35,843 nt of DNA from Armatimonadota bacterium (GCA_035527535.1 DATLAK010000076.1:1-35843), one strand, 5' to 3'. Positions 14,985 through 22,727 are shown, counted from the first letter of the stretch. Numbers and translations are program-made. The notes: a model not told the origin generated them from the letters alone.

Positions 14985-16706
14985 CTACGCTCGCGCGCCG
15001 TGCTGACGCAAGAGCGCCGCGACGCTTCTGTCCCTGGCGAAGTGAAACGGGGTCATGCCGTCATCGTTTTGCGCGTCGGCATCGGCGCCGGCGGCCAGCA
15101 GCGCTTTCGCCGTTTCCGCATCACCTTTGGCAGACGCGTAGTGCAGAGCCGTCCAACCGCGGAGCCCACCGGCGTTGACATCCGCTCCCGCCGCGATCAG
15201 GAGCTTCACGCTTTCGGCGTCGCGCCGCACGCTGGCCCGCAGCAGCGCCGTCCAGCCGTCTCGGGACCTGGCGCTGACATCGGCGCCAGCCGCCACCAAC
15301 GCGGACAAGGTTTCACTGGCACTGGCGCCATGACCGGATGCGTCTCTCGCCAAGGGGCCGCACCATGCGCCGGCAAGGGCCAGCGGCGTCGCGCCGTCCT
15401 TGTCCTTGGTGTTCACCTTGGCGCCCGCCGCTAGAAGTGCCCTCACTGACGCGGCATTGCCGCACTCGGCGGCGTAGTGCAGGGCGGTGCGACCGCTTCG
15501 GTCTGCGGCGTTAGCGTCGGCCCCCGCGGTTAGCAGCAACTCAAGGATCTCACTGCGGGCGCCCACCGCCGCGGCTCGGAGTGCGGCGGATATGCCGCGG
15601 CCGTTAGTCGCGTTCGCGTCCGCGCCGTGCGCCAAGAGCAAAGCCACGGTGCGGGGACTGCGCGAAGTAACTGCGCTGAGCAGGAGCCCGGACGGTCCGC
15701 CCGCCGTGGACTGCATCCTTGCCCCGTGGGCGAGCAAGAGCGCCAGGCACTGGGGATCCTTCTTGAAGACAGCCCAGTCTAGGGGCGTGCAGCCGAACTT
15801 GTCGCGGTGGTTCGCATCAGCCCCGCGCGCCAATAGCAGCTTGACGGCCTCGGGGGACTTGCAGGCGGCATACGCGAGGGGCGACCAGCCTCGCTTATCG
15901 GCCGCGTTGATGTCCGCGCCTTTGGCCAGCAGGCGCGCGACGGCGGCCGCGTCCCCACGCGAAGCCGCCCGGTGCAGCGGCGGCATCCGCGCCCCTTCGT
16001 CGCGCCCGAGATACCAGAAGGTCGCCAGCAACACCGCGGTCCCGCCCAGCATGAGCAGCATCCACCCACGCTGGCGCCTGCCCTGGGCGCCAGCGGGCGG
16101 CGCGCGCAAAGCGGTGCCGTCACCGCATTCCACGCAATCGTGCAGCCCAAGTCGTCGCGGCCGCGCCGCCCACAGGAATTGCAGCACCCCCGCCGCCAGC
16201 AGCGCCATTGCCCCGAATACCGCCAGGTCGGCGACGTTGTACGCGAAGTCTCCGGACTTGCCGAACTCGAGGAAGTCCACGCTGTAGCCGAGGCGGACGC
16301 GGTCAAGCAGGATCGCCAGCAGACCACCCCCCAGCAATGCGCACCCGCACTCCGTCAGCACCGACACGCGATACCGCCGACGCACCAGCCGCGGGTAGAG
16401 CACCGCCAGCGCCGCCACCAGTCCCACCGTTGTCGCCAGCAGAGACGGCGAGGACCCGCCGAATCCCAGCCCCATATTCTTCATGTAGGCGATGCGCAGC
16501 CATCCGCCGAAGAACGACGGGGTCGGGTAATGCCACCCATGGCGCATCACCAGCGCCTTCGTCGCCTGGTCGAGCAGGCACACGCCGAGGGCCACCACCA
16601 GCCAGCGCCGGGGCGAACCGAAGCGGCAAAGGTACACCGCCAGCACCGCGATCAGCAAGATCGCGCCCACGATGGGTTGGATCAGCCCCGGTCTCATGGA
16701 TAGCAT
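14985..16706 (-). CDS. signal peptidase II (LspA)-ankyrin repeat fusion
   Basis: A 573-residue fusion. Residues about 30-180 form a lipoprotein signal peptidase II domain: LLDQATK with Asp46, KNMGLGFG with Asn77, VDF with Asp144, and YNVAD with Asn157 and Asp160. The two catalytic aspartates expected for LspA (144 and 160) are both there; the usual NxxDR is changed to ILLDR. One extra helix precedes the four LspA helices. A basic linker with CVEC follows. A sixth helix (about 215-233) comes next, then ten ankyrin repeats (about 243-573; typical HYAAECGN and LLAAGADVN motifs). Positive-inside charges place the ankyrins on the periplasmic side. Ordinary LspA is about 160 residues. ATG at 16706 has GGAAGAG upstream; a TTG precedes it. 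It stands alone, divergent from the sigma-fusion gene. Confidence 0.85.
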   Translation of the reverse strand: MLSMRPGLIQPIVGAILLIAVLAVYLCRFGSPRRWLVVALGVCLLDQATKALVMRHGWHYPTPSFFGGWLRIAYMKNMGLGFGGSSPSLLATTVGLVAALAVLYPRLVRRRYRVSVLTECGCALLGGGLLAILLDRVRLGYSVDFLEFGKSGDFAYNVADLAVFGAMALLAAGVLQFLWAARPRRLGLHDCVECGDGTALRAPPAGAQGRRQRGWMLLMLGGTAVLLATFWYLGRDEGARMPPLHRAASRGDAAAVARLLAKGADINAADKRGWSPLAYAACKSPEAVKLLLARGADANHRDKFGCTPLDWAVFKKDPQCLALLLAHGARMQSTAGGPSGLLLSAVTSRSPRTVALLLAHGADANATNGRGISAALRAAAVGARSEILELLLTAGADANAADRSGRTALHYAAECGNAASVRALLAAGAKVNTKDKDGATPLALAGAWCGPLARDASGHGASASETLSALVAAGADVSARSRDGWTALLRASVRRDAESVKLLIAAGADVNAGGLRGWTALHYASAKGDAETAKALLAAGADADAQNDDGMTPFHFARDRSVAALLRQHGARA

Positions 16707-17167
16707 CAAGGACTCTTCCGCGTAGGGTCACACCCGAGTGGCTAGGCCGCAAGGGCCGCCACGGCGGTCATCAGATGGCTCGGATGACCCAGCCGCGGTC
16801 ACGCCGGGTCCCGCTACCAGGAAGCGGCGCGCGTCCGTTCGGCGCATGTCTCAATTATTCCGCATCCGCGCCCACTGACGGCAGTGGAGCTACAGGCCGT
16901 GGGCGGCAGGATACGCGGCATCCGGTGCCGTAACCACGCATACATTCGCATTCCCGAAGGAGCCGCCATGAGGGAATCATCACCCACCCATCCGCGCGCG
17001 CTGGTGGCGCAGCCGTCCCGGCTGCGAAGTGGCTGGCGGGCGGGACGCCCGCCCCACCGCGCGGTGGACGTCATCGCCACGAGGCGCGTTTGGCCCCCGG
17101 GCGCAGCGGCCGCAATTCGCAGTTCCGGGACTCGGCTGGATTGCATCAATAGCAGCAGAGAGCGAAG
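16707..17167. other. intergenic region between divergent genes
   Basis: This 461-base gap separates the LspA-ankyrin gene (minus) from the sigma-fusion gene (plus). It must hold both promoters, but no strong -35/-10 or -24/-12 pair was seen. A small reading frame (ATG 16968, GAAGGAG upstream, stop at 17190-17192) spans the gap but consists largely of repeat sequence and is not accepted as a gene. The twin-hairpin repeat at 17008-17053 is the main structure. Confidence 0.5.
17008..17053. repeat. twin 8-bp hairpins
   Basis: Two perfect stems lie side by side: CGCAGCCG/CGGCTGCG (17008-17026, 3-base loop) and GGCGGGCG/CGCCCGCC (17035-17053, 3-base loop). The first resembles the CACAGCCG element seen twice elsewhere. 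They look like REP-type dispersed repeats in the leader of the sigma-fusion gene. Confidence 0.5.
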
Positions 17168-18568
17168 TTGGCGGCCACCGACGCGAGCCTGATAAGAGCG
17201 TGCCTCGCCGGCGAGATCGAAGCATTCGGCGAACTCGTTGAGCGCTATCGCAACGCGGTCTACGGGCTGTGCTACGCGCGGGTGGGGGATTTCGAACAGG
17301 CGCGTGACCTGGCGCAGGACAGCTTCGTGTCGGCATACCGGGCGTTGGGCCAACTGCGGGAGCCGGAGCGCTTTCCTGCGTGGCTGCGGACGATCGCCGA
17401 TAACATCTGTAAGGCCGCGCTGCGGCGCCGGCAATCGCCCGAAGAATCATTGGAGGAGAAGGCGCTGCCCGCTGCGGGCGATGTCGCGGAAGAGGTAAGC
17501 GTTCGCCTCGCCGTGCAGGCGGCGCTGCGATCCCTGCCTGAGGACAACCGCCTGGTCGTTTCGCTGTTCTATGTGAACGGCTACACCTGCGACGAAATCG
17601 GAGAGTTCCTGTCGGTACCCGCCAGCACGGTCAAGGGCCGGTTGCGCGCGGGTAGAGCCAGGCTGCGGCGGCGCCTCGCGCCGCTGGTGCCAGAGCTGTT
17701 CCGGGAGAAAGCGCTGCCGCCGGAATTCGGAGGTGAAGTGATGCAACGGATTGGCAAGGTCGAGCTGCGACGGCAGCACTCCGCACCCGTTGTCGTGCTG
17801 AGTACTGAGGCGGGACTAGAGCTTCCCATCTGGATTGGCGAGACTGAAGCCACGGCGCTGTGGCTCGAGCTGGGCGAGAAAACGACGCCCCGCCCCATGA
17901 CCTACGACGTCTTCCTCGAGGCGCTTTCGGCTTTCGGTGTCAGCGTGGAGCGCGTCGAAGTCGCGGAGATCCGCGACACCACGTACATCGCGAGCGTCGC
18001 ATTGAGGCGGGGCGGCGAGACGAAGACTCTGGACGCACGTCCCAGCGATGCCATCAACATCGCTCTGCGGGCCAAGGCGCCTATCTTCGTCAGCGATTCG
18101 CTCGCCAGCATCGTAGACGGACATCCGGCGATGACCGCGGGAATGGCAGAGTTCCAGCCGAAAGAGGCCGGGCCTGTTGTGATATGTACCGGGCATGTCT
18201 TGACGCGAGGTTCGTCGTGGGTAGCAGAGGGGTGCGAGCCCATCCTCCGAGTCGTACGCGTCATCCTCGGCGCGGCCGTGCGTGAGCAAGCAGACCTGAT
18301 TTCCATTCGCCCCGACCGGAAGCGCGCGGACGCGGTGTCGGTTCATTTCCGAATAGGTAGGGAACGTAAGGAGCGCATGAGCATCCCGGTTTATGTGCTT
18401 GCGCCCCTGCGCGAATGCCTGGCCGAGATGGCGGGCGTGGAGCTCAGGCCCGGCGCGCGGCGCCAGACTGGCACCATCCACGCCGTCATCGAAGAGCAGG
18501 GCCGTGACTTTCGGGTGACCTTCAGCCCCACCGCCATCACCATCAAGCCGATGCCCGCAGCACCGTGA
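17168..18568 (+). CDS. ECF sigma factor fused to bifunctional-nuclease and GspE/PilB-N-like domains
   Basis: A 466-residue protein with three parts. Residues about 8-88 are a sigma-70 region 2 (AFGELVERYRNAVYGLCY, ARDLAQDSFVSAYRAL). Residues about 115-170 are region 4 (SLPEDNRLVVSLFYVNGYT, then STVKGRLRAGRARLRRRL). Residues about 192-318 are a bifunctional-nuclease (BFN/DUF151) domain with LPIWIGETEATAL, RPMTYDVFLEAL and DARPSDAINIALR. Residues about 357-458 resemble the N-terminal lobe of GspE/PilB ATPases: ILRVVRVILGAAVREQADLI and SIRP correspond to the family's ASDIHIEP helix-strand, followed by VSVHFRIG and MAGVELRPGARRQTGTI. No Walker motor follows. The start is TTG at 17168 with AGAG upstream. 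No anti-sigma gene is adjacent, so the fused domains may replace one. This is inference. Confidence 0.85.
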   Translation: MAATDASLIRACLAGEIEAFGELVERYRNAVYGLCYARVGDFEQARDLAQDSFVSAYRALGQLREPERFPAWLRTIADNICKAALRRRQSPEESLEEKALPAAGDVAEEVSVRLAVQAALRSLPEDNRLVVSLFYVNGYTCDEIGEFLSVPASTVKGRLRAGRARLRRRLAPLVPELFREKALPPEFGGEVMQRIGKVELRRQHSAPVVVLSTEAGLELPIWIGETEATALWLELGEKTTPRPMTYDVFLEALSAFGVSVERVEVAEIRDTTYIASVALRRGGETKTLDARPSDAINIALRAKAPIFVSDSLASIVDGHPAMTAGMAEFQPKEAGPVVICTGHVLTRGSSWVAEGCEPILRVVRVILGAAVREQADLISIRPDRKRADAVSVHFRIGRERKERMSIPVYVLAPLRECLAEMAGVELRPGARRQTGTIHAVIEEQGRDFRVTFSPTAITIKPMPAAP

Positions 18569-18732
18569 GCACCCCCCCGCTCTCGGGCGGTGGCCAGATA
18601 GGAGCGATGTCTGCCGCGCCCCGCGCCAATCGCTCCCCGTCACATTCCTGTGTGTGATGCTTCCGCGCTGACAGGAGGGCGGTGCGGCACGGCTGAACCG
18701 ATAACGGTAGATACGCTTTGCGGAGGACTGCC

Positions 18733-20124
18733 ATGCGCCGTCAACCCGCTCCCCATCCGTACGACCTGCGCGCGGTGGACGTCATCGCCCGCAAACGCGA
18801 CGGGCTGCCCCTTGAACCCGAGGAGCTGGACTGGTTCATCAGCGCCTATGTCGCCGGCGCCGTCGCCGAGGAGGAGATGGCGGCCTTCCTGATGGCCGTC
18901 TATCTGCGCGGCATGGATGCAGACGAGACCGCCGCGCTGACCATGGCCATGGCCGCCACCGGGAAGCCGGTTGACCTCTCATCCCTCGCCGGGGTCAAGG
19001 TGGACAAGCACTCTACCGGCGGGGTGGGCGACAAGACGACGCTGGTGGTCGCGCCCCTGGTGGCGGCGGCGGGGGCGTCGGTAACGAAGATGTCGGGGCG
19101 CGCGCTCGGCCATACCGGCGGCACCATTGACAAGCTCGAATCCATCCCTGGCCTGAGCTGCGAGATGACGGCGGCGCGCTTCGTACGCCAGGTGCGGCGC
19201 ATCGGCCTCGCCGTCGCCGCCCAGTCCGCTGACATGTGCCCGGCCGACCAGCGCATGTATGCCTTGCGCAACCGCATCGGCGCGGTCGCCAGCCAGCCCC
19301 TCATCGCCGCCTCCATCATGAGCAAGAAGCTCACCGCCGGCGCCGACGCCATCGTCCTCGATGTCAAGTGCGGCGGCGGCGCATTCACGAAGGACCTGCG
19401 CTCGGCGCGGCGGCTGGCGCAGACGATGGTGGAGATTGGCGCGCGCGCGGGGCGACCGACCGCCGCCCTCGTCAGCGACATGAGTCAGCCGCTGGGGTGC
19501 GCGGTCGGCGAAGCGCTGGAGGTGGGGGAGGCGCTCGCGGTGCTGCGGGGCGAGGGGCCGCCGGATGTGCGGGAGCTGAGCCTGGCGCTGGGGGGGCGGA
19601 TGCTGGTGCTGGCGCTGGTCGCGACGGATGAAGCAGACGCGCGGCGGCGGCTGGAGTCCGCCCTCGCCGGCGGCACCGCCGCGGCCAAGCTGCGGGAAAT
19701 GATCGAGGCGCAGGGCGGAGACCACCGTGTGGTTGACGATCCGGCCTTGCTGCCCCGGGCGGAGCGGAAGGTGACAGTGCGCGCGCCTGCCGGCGGCGTG
19801 GTGCGCGCGATTGACGCGCGGGCGGTGGGCGAGATGGCCCAGGAGCTGGTGCGCGACGGCGGGCCGGGCGGGGGAGTGGTGCTGCTGAGGAAGCGGGGTG
19901 ACCGCGTGCGCAAGGGTGAGGCCTTGGCGACCGCTTGCGGCGGCGACGACGCGACGCTACTGGCGAAGGCGCTCGCGGACGCCTTCGCCATCGGCGTGCG
20001 CGCCCCACGGCGTCGGCCGTTGGTGCGAGAGGCAGTCGGCGGGGACTGTCCCTACGTGGACTGTACCCGCCCGGAAGGGGACAGTCCCCATTCGGGGACA
20101 GTCCCTGCGATGATGCCGCGATGA
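18733..20124 (+). CDS. pdp: pyrimidine-nucleoside/thymidine phosphorylase
   Basis: A 463-residue cytosolic enzyme that splits thymidine or uridine with phosphate to the base and (deoxy)ribose 1-phosphate, feeding nucleoside salvage. The family signature is intact: VKVDKHSTGGVGDKT, then MSGRALGHTGGTIDKLES, with the phosphate-binding Lys, Ser and Thr. IMSKKLTAGADAIVLDVKCG also matches. The C-terminal alpha/beta domain has the usual VRAPAGGVVRAID start. GGAGG precedes the ATG at 18733. The last 30 or so residues (from about AVGGDCPYVDC) are not family sequence; they are read from a palindromic repeat (20041-20109) that also supplies the region of the stop codon. Whether it is DeoA or Pdp by specificity cannot be decided. 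Confidence 0.93.
   Translation: MRRQPAPHPYDLRAVDVIARKRDGLPLEPEELDWFISAYVAGAVAEEEMAAFLMAVYLRGMDADETAALTMAMAATGKPVDLSSLAGVKVDKHSTGGVGDKTTLVVAPLVAAAGASVTKMSGRALGHTGGTIDKLESIPGLSCEMTAARFVRQVRRIGLAVAAQSADMCPADQRMYALRNRIGAVASQPLIAASIMSKKLTAGADAIVLDVKCGGGAFTKDLRSARRLAQTMVEIGARAGRPTAALVSDMSQPLGCAVGEALEVGEALAVLRGEGPPDVRELSLALGGRMLVLALVATDEADARRRLESALAGGTAAAKLREMIEAQGGDHRVVDDPALLPRAERKVTVRAPAGGVVRAIDARAVGEMAQELVRDGGPGGGVVLLRKRGDRVRKGEALATACGGDDATLLAKALADAFAIGVRAPRRRPLVREAVGGDCPYVDCTRPEGDSPHSGTVPAMMPR
20041..20109. repeat. GGGGACAGTCCCC palindromic repeat, copy A
   Basis: Nested palindromes of GGGGACTGTCCC and GGGGACAGTCCCC type. The 48-base core at 20062-20109 matches copy B (21508-21555) at 47 of 48 positions. 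Copy A has 13 extra bases (20049-20061) relative to copy B. It lies inside the 3' end of the phosphorylase gene. Confidence 0.8.
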
Positions 20125-20181
20125 AGAAGGCAAGGGCACGGGCCGCAGGGAAGCATACGTGCGCCACAGGGGAGGAACTCG

Positions 20182-21285
20182 GTGTTTGATCCTGGGAAAT
20201 ACAGCGACCGCATGGCCAACAGCCAGCGGCGGATTGATATCACCTCGCGCTTCGAGGAGCCCGACCGCGTACCCATCCGCATCAGCGCGGGCGGCAGCTA
20301 CTGGTGCCGGCTGTTCGGCCACGACATAGCGCAATACTACCGGGATGTCGCGCTGCAGATCGAGGTGCAGCTCAAGGGACTGGAATGGGCGTTCGAGGAG
20401 CTGCGCGACGATCGCACCGGCTGCGCGTTGTTCACCGATCTCGGGCCTGTTGGCGAGGGCCTGCTGTGGGGGTGCGACCTCGAGCGCCCGGCCGGGACCT
20501 CGCCGTGGATCGTGCCCTGCGTGCACACCCTCGAGGACATTGAGCGCCTGCCGATTCCGGACCCCGCCGAGGCCCCAGGCATCCGCTGGGCGTTGGCGCA
20601 GCACGCGCGCATGCAGGAGCTCGCCCGTGCGCGCGGCCTCGCCCTCGACGTCAGCGGCGGCGTGGGGATCCACCCGCCCCTGTCGGCGGCCTGCGCCCTG
20701 GCGCCCGCGGACCGAGTGTACGAATGGATGTACACCGAGCCCGAGCACATCCGTCTGTTTTTCGACAAGTTGCTCGAGGCCTTCTTCCGGCTGAACGAGT
20801 TCAGCAGCCGCCATTTCGGCGTCCGCGAGCAGCGCGCCATCGGCCTCGCCGACGACAACTCGGCGTTCATCTCGGACGAGATGTACCGGCAGATGGTGCT
20901 GCCCTACAACCAGGCGATCTACGACCGCTACGGCAAAGACGAACGCCGGCTGCATGCTGACGGGCCCAACGACCATCACTTCGAGACCTATGCGGAGGTG
21001 CTGAAGCTGACGCACATGGACATCGGCGGGTTCAGCGACATCGCCGCCGCCAAGCGGGCGCTGGCGGGCAAGGTCGTCATGTCGGGCGGGCTCAACTGCA
21101 AGGACCTCTACGGTGATTTCGAAGCGGCGCGGCCTATCATCGAGCGGGCGGTGCGCATCGGCGCCCCGGGCGGGGGGTACATCTTCGCCATCGGCGGCGA
21201 GACTTACCCCGGGGTGAGGCCGGATACGCTTGTTCGCGCCGTCGAGCACGTCGAGGAGATCGGGCGCTACCCGATCACGATCTGA
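20182..21285 (+). CDS. uroporphyrinogen-decarboxylase-like (URO-D superfamily) methyltransferase
   Basis: A 367-residue TIM-barrel protein of the URO-D superfamily, as in MtaA/CmuA-type corrinoid methyltransferases rather than haem-pathway HemE. It shows FEEPDRVPIRISAGG at the N-terminus in place of the HemE RxxxxR start. Later come DDNSAFISDEMYRQMVLPY, LHADGPNDHHF and DIGGFSDIAAAKRALAGKV with VMSGGL, typical of the methyltransferase branch. The likely role is methyl transfer involving a corrinoid protein, but no corrinoid protein is in the window. The GTG start at 20182 has GGGGAGGA upstream. It lies 19 bases before the CooT-like gene, and the pair is flanked by two copies of a palindromic repeat. 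Confidence 0.85.
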   Translation: MFDPGKYSDRMANSQRRIDITSRFEEPDRVPIRISAGGSYWCRLFGHDIAQYYRDVALQIEVQLKGLEWAFEELRDDRTGCALFTDLGPVGEGLLWGCDLERPAGTSPWIVPCVHTLEDIERLPIPDPAEAPGIRWALAQHARMQELARARGLALDVSGGVGIHPPLSAACALAPADRVYEWMYTEPEHIRLFFDKLLEAFFRLNEFSSRHFGVREQRAIGLADDNSAFISDEMYRQMVLPYNQAIYDRYGKDERRLHADGPNDHHFETYAEVLKLTHMDIGGFSDIAAAKRALAGKVVMSGGLNCKDLYGDFEAARPIIERAVRIGAPGGGYIFAIGGETYPGVRPDTLVRAVEHVEEIGRYPITI

Positions 21286-21304
21286 AGCGCGAGGAGCTGA
21301 AACC

Positions 21305-21493
21305 ATGTGTGAATCGAAGGTCTTCCTGGAACAGGCGGGCGAGCGGCGGCTGGTGCTGGAGGATGTCGCCTCGGTCGTCGGGCAGGGCGACGAGTGGCTA
21401 CTGACCAGCATCTTCGGGGAGAAGAAAACCGTGCGCGGGGCGTTGGTGGAGATGCGCCTGCTCGACCACGAGATAGTCTTCCGCGCGGACTAG
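21305..21493 (+). CDS. cooT: CooT-like small nickel-binding protein
   Basis: A 62-residue protein matching the CooT family over its whole length: MCESKVFLE at the start with the conserved Cys2 used for Ni binding at the dimer interface, DVASVVGQGDEWLLTSIFGE in the middle, and VRGALVEMRLLDHEIVF at the end. CooT was described as a nickel chaperone for CO dehydrogenase. Homologues also occur next to corrinoid methyltransferase genes, as here with the URO-D-like gene 19 bases upstream. GAGGAG precedes the ATG. The gene ends 14 bases before repeat copy B. Confidence 0.85.
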   Translation: MCESKVFLEQAGERRLVLEDVASVVGQGDEWLLTSIFGEKKTVRGALVEMRLLDHEIVFRAD

Positions 21494-21499
21494 GCGGGC

Positions 21500-21555
21500 G
21501 GGGACTGTGTACCCGCCCGGAAGGGGACAGTCCCCATTCGGGGGCAGTCCCTGCG
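21500..21555. repeat. GGGGACAGTCCCC palindromic repeat, copy B
   Basis: This copy begins GGGGACTG and contains the 48-base core (21508-21555) that matches copy A with one difference. It lies just after the CooT-like gene, so copies A and B bracket the two-gene methyltransferase/CooT cassette as direct repeats about 1.4 kb apart. Confidence 0.8.
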
Positions 21556-21622
21556 CTGACGCTTTTCGCGTCAGGCGGTGGGTGTTAGCTGACTTAGGTG
21601 ACAATCACGCGCGCAAACGCCG

Positions 21623-21652
21623 TTGACATGCAGGCGGCCATGGGAATAGCAT
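21623..21652 (+). promoter_or_regulatory. sigma-70 type promoter of galT
   Basis: A perfect -35 TTGACA (21623-21628), an 18-base spacer and a -10 candidate TAGCAT (21647-21652, four of six matches). Transcription would begin near 21659, leaving a leader of about 75-85 bases that holds the hairpin and the small upstream reading frame. Confidence 0.5.
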
Positions 21653-21694
21653 AGGTGGTGCAGGCGCGCGCATCACGTCGGTGCGCAGGAGGTC

Positions 21695-21751
21695 ATGAGA
21701 GCCTCTCTACCGCAGTCGCGGTCGGGAGGCTTTCTTGCGGTCCATGGGTGA
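21695..21751 (+). CDS. candidate 18-residue leader peptide upstream of galT
   Basis: ATG at 21695, preceded by AGGAGGT five bases upstream, opens an 18-codon frame MRASLPQSRSGGFLAVHG with TGA at 21749-21751. It runs through the galT hairpin and ends just past the galT start codons, in a different frame. Its strong ribosome site in so short a frame suggests it is translated to control galT. It may instead be a chance frame. Confidence 0.45.
   Translation: MRASLPQSRSGGFLAVHG
21700..21736 (+). terminator. hairpin with T run overlapping the galT ribosome site
   Basis: A two-part stem: AGCCTCTC (21700-21707) with GGGAGGCT (21724-21731), then, inside a single T/C mismatch, ACCGC (21709-21713) with GCGGT (21718-21722). 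The TTTCTT that follows makes it look like an intrinsic terminator or attenuator. The 3' arm contains GGGAGG, the best ribosome site for galT, so the same hairpin could block translation. Confidence 0.6.
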
Positions 21752-22727
21752 ACTCAGAAAGAACCCGTTGACGCGCGAATGGGCGATCATCGCTGACGAC
21801 GGCTCGCATGCGGCCGATGCTGACGCCGCGTGCCCCTACTGTCCGGGCAACGAGTCCGCCTCGGGAGCGGAACTGCTTGCGTATCGCAGCCCCCAGACGG
21901 AGCCCAATATGCCGGGGTGGTGGGTGCGCGTGGTGTCATGCGACGCCTCCCATTTCCGGCCCGACGGCGACCCCGACCGCCACGACGAAGGGATCTACGA
22001 CACCATGCGCGCGATCGGCGCCGAAGAGCTGATCGTCGAGACGCCGAACCACGACCAGGCGGCCCTGATTGTGGACGCGCAGCAGGCGGAGGACGCGCTC
22101 TGGGCATGCCGCGAGCGCTACGCGCATTGGTGTGCGTCGGAATCCACCAAGTCGGTGATTGTGTCGCGCCACTGTCCCGCGCGCAGCCCGGCCCATCCGC
22201 ACTGGCGCCTGCTGGCCCTGCCCATCGTCCCCCAGCGCCTGTGGGAGCTGGCCAAAGGCATGGAGCAGTACTACGACTACCGCGGCCGCTGCGGCATCTG
22301 CCACATCGCGCTGACCGACACCGAAGATGGCCGGCGCCTGGTGGTCGAGAACCGCCACTTCCTGGCAGTGACGCCCTACGCCGCCACCTATTCCTACGAG
22401 ATCTGGATCATCCCGCGGCGTCACCATGGAAGCCTGGCGCGCACCCAGCGCCAGGAGATACAGAGCCTGGCGCGGATCATCGGCGACACCATGAAGGCGC
22501 TCAACGGCGCCCTGCGCGACCCACGCTGCGTCATGACCCTCATGTGCGCACCGTGCAACATCGAGGGCATGGAGCATTTTCATTGGTTCCTGCGCGTACT
22601 ATGCAACGTCGGCGCCCCGACGCGCACCGCGCTCGAGTACGGCATCAACGTCAATCCGGTGACCCCGGAAACGGCCGCACGGCAGTTGCGTCGCGCCGCG
22701 GCCGTGTTGCTTGCGCCCAGGCTGTAG
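21735..22727 (+). CDS. galT: galactose-1-phosphate uridylyltransferase
   Basis: A 330-residue HIT-superfamily enzyme of the Leloir pathway, exchanging UMP between UDP-glucose and galactose 1-phosphate. It starts with the family signature MGELRKNPLTREWAIIA. It has the Zn-site CPYC near residue 33, and a second Zn-binding-like CGIC before VVENRHFLAVTPYA. The active-site HPH is present at residues 154-156, with His156 as the nucleophile. The usual Gln two places later is Arg158 (HPHWR instead of HPHSQ), so catalysis or substrate choice may differ. TTG at 21735 has GGGAGG five bases upstream; ATG at 21744 is the alternative and fits the family start. No galK or galE is adjacent. Confidence 0.88.
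   Translation: MRSMGELRKNPLTREWAIIADDGSHAADADAACPYCPGNESASGAELLAYRSPQTEPNMPGWWVRVVSCDASHFRPDGDPDRHDEGIYDTMRAIGAEELIVETPNHDQAALIVDAQQAEDALWACRERYAHWCASESTKSVIVSRHCPARSPAHPHWRLLALPIVPQRLWELAKGMEQYYDYRGRCGICHIALTDTEDGRRLVVENRHFLAVTPYAATYSYEIWIIPRRHHGSLARTQRQEIQSLARIIGDTMKALNGALRDPRCVMTLMCAPCNIEGMEHFHWFLRVLCNVGAPTRTALEYGINVNPVTPETAARQLRRAAAVLLAPRL

Noticed and set aside
16968-17192. A 74-codon frame with a ribosome-site-like GAAGGAG before the sigma-fusion gene
   Set aside because: Most of it is the twin-hairpin repeat and Arg/Pro-rich sequence, with no family resemblance; it overlaps the next gene start.
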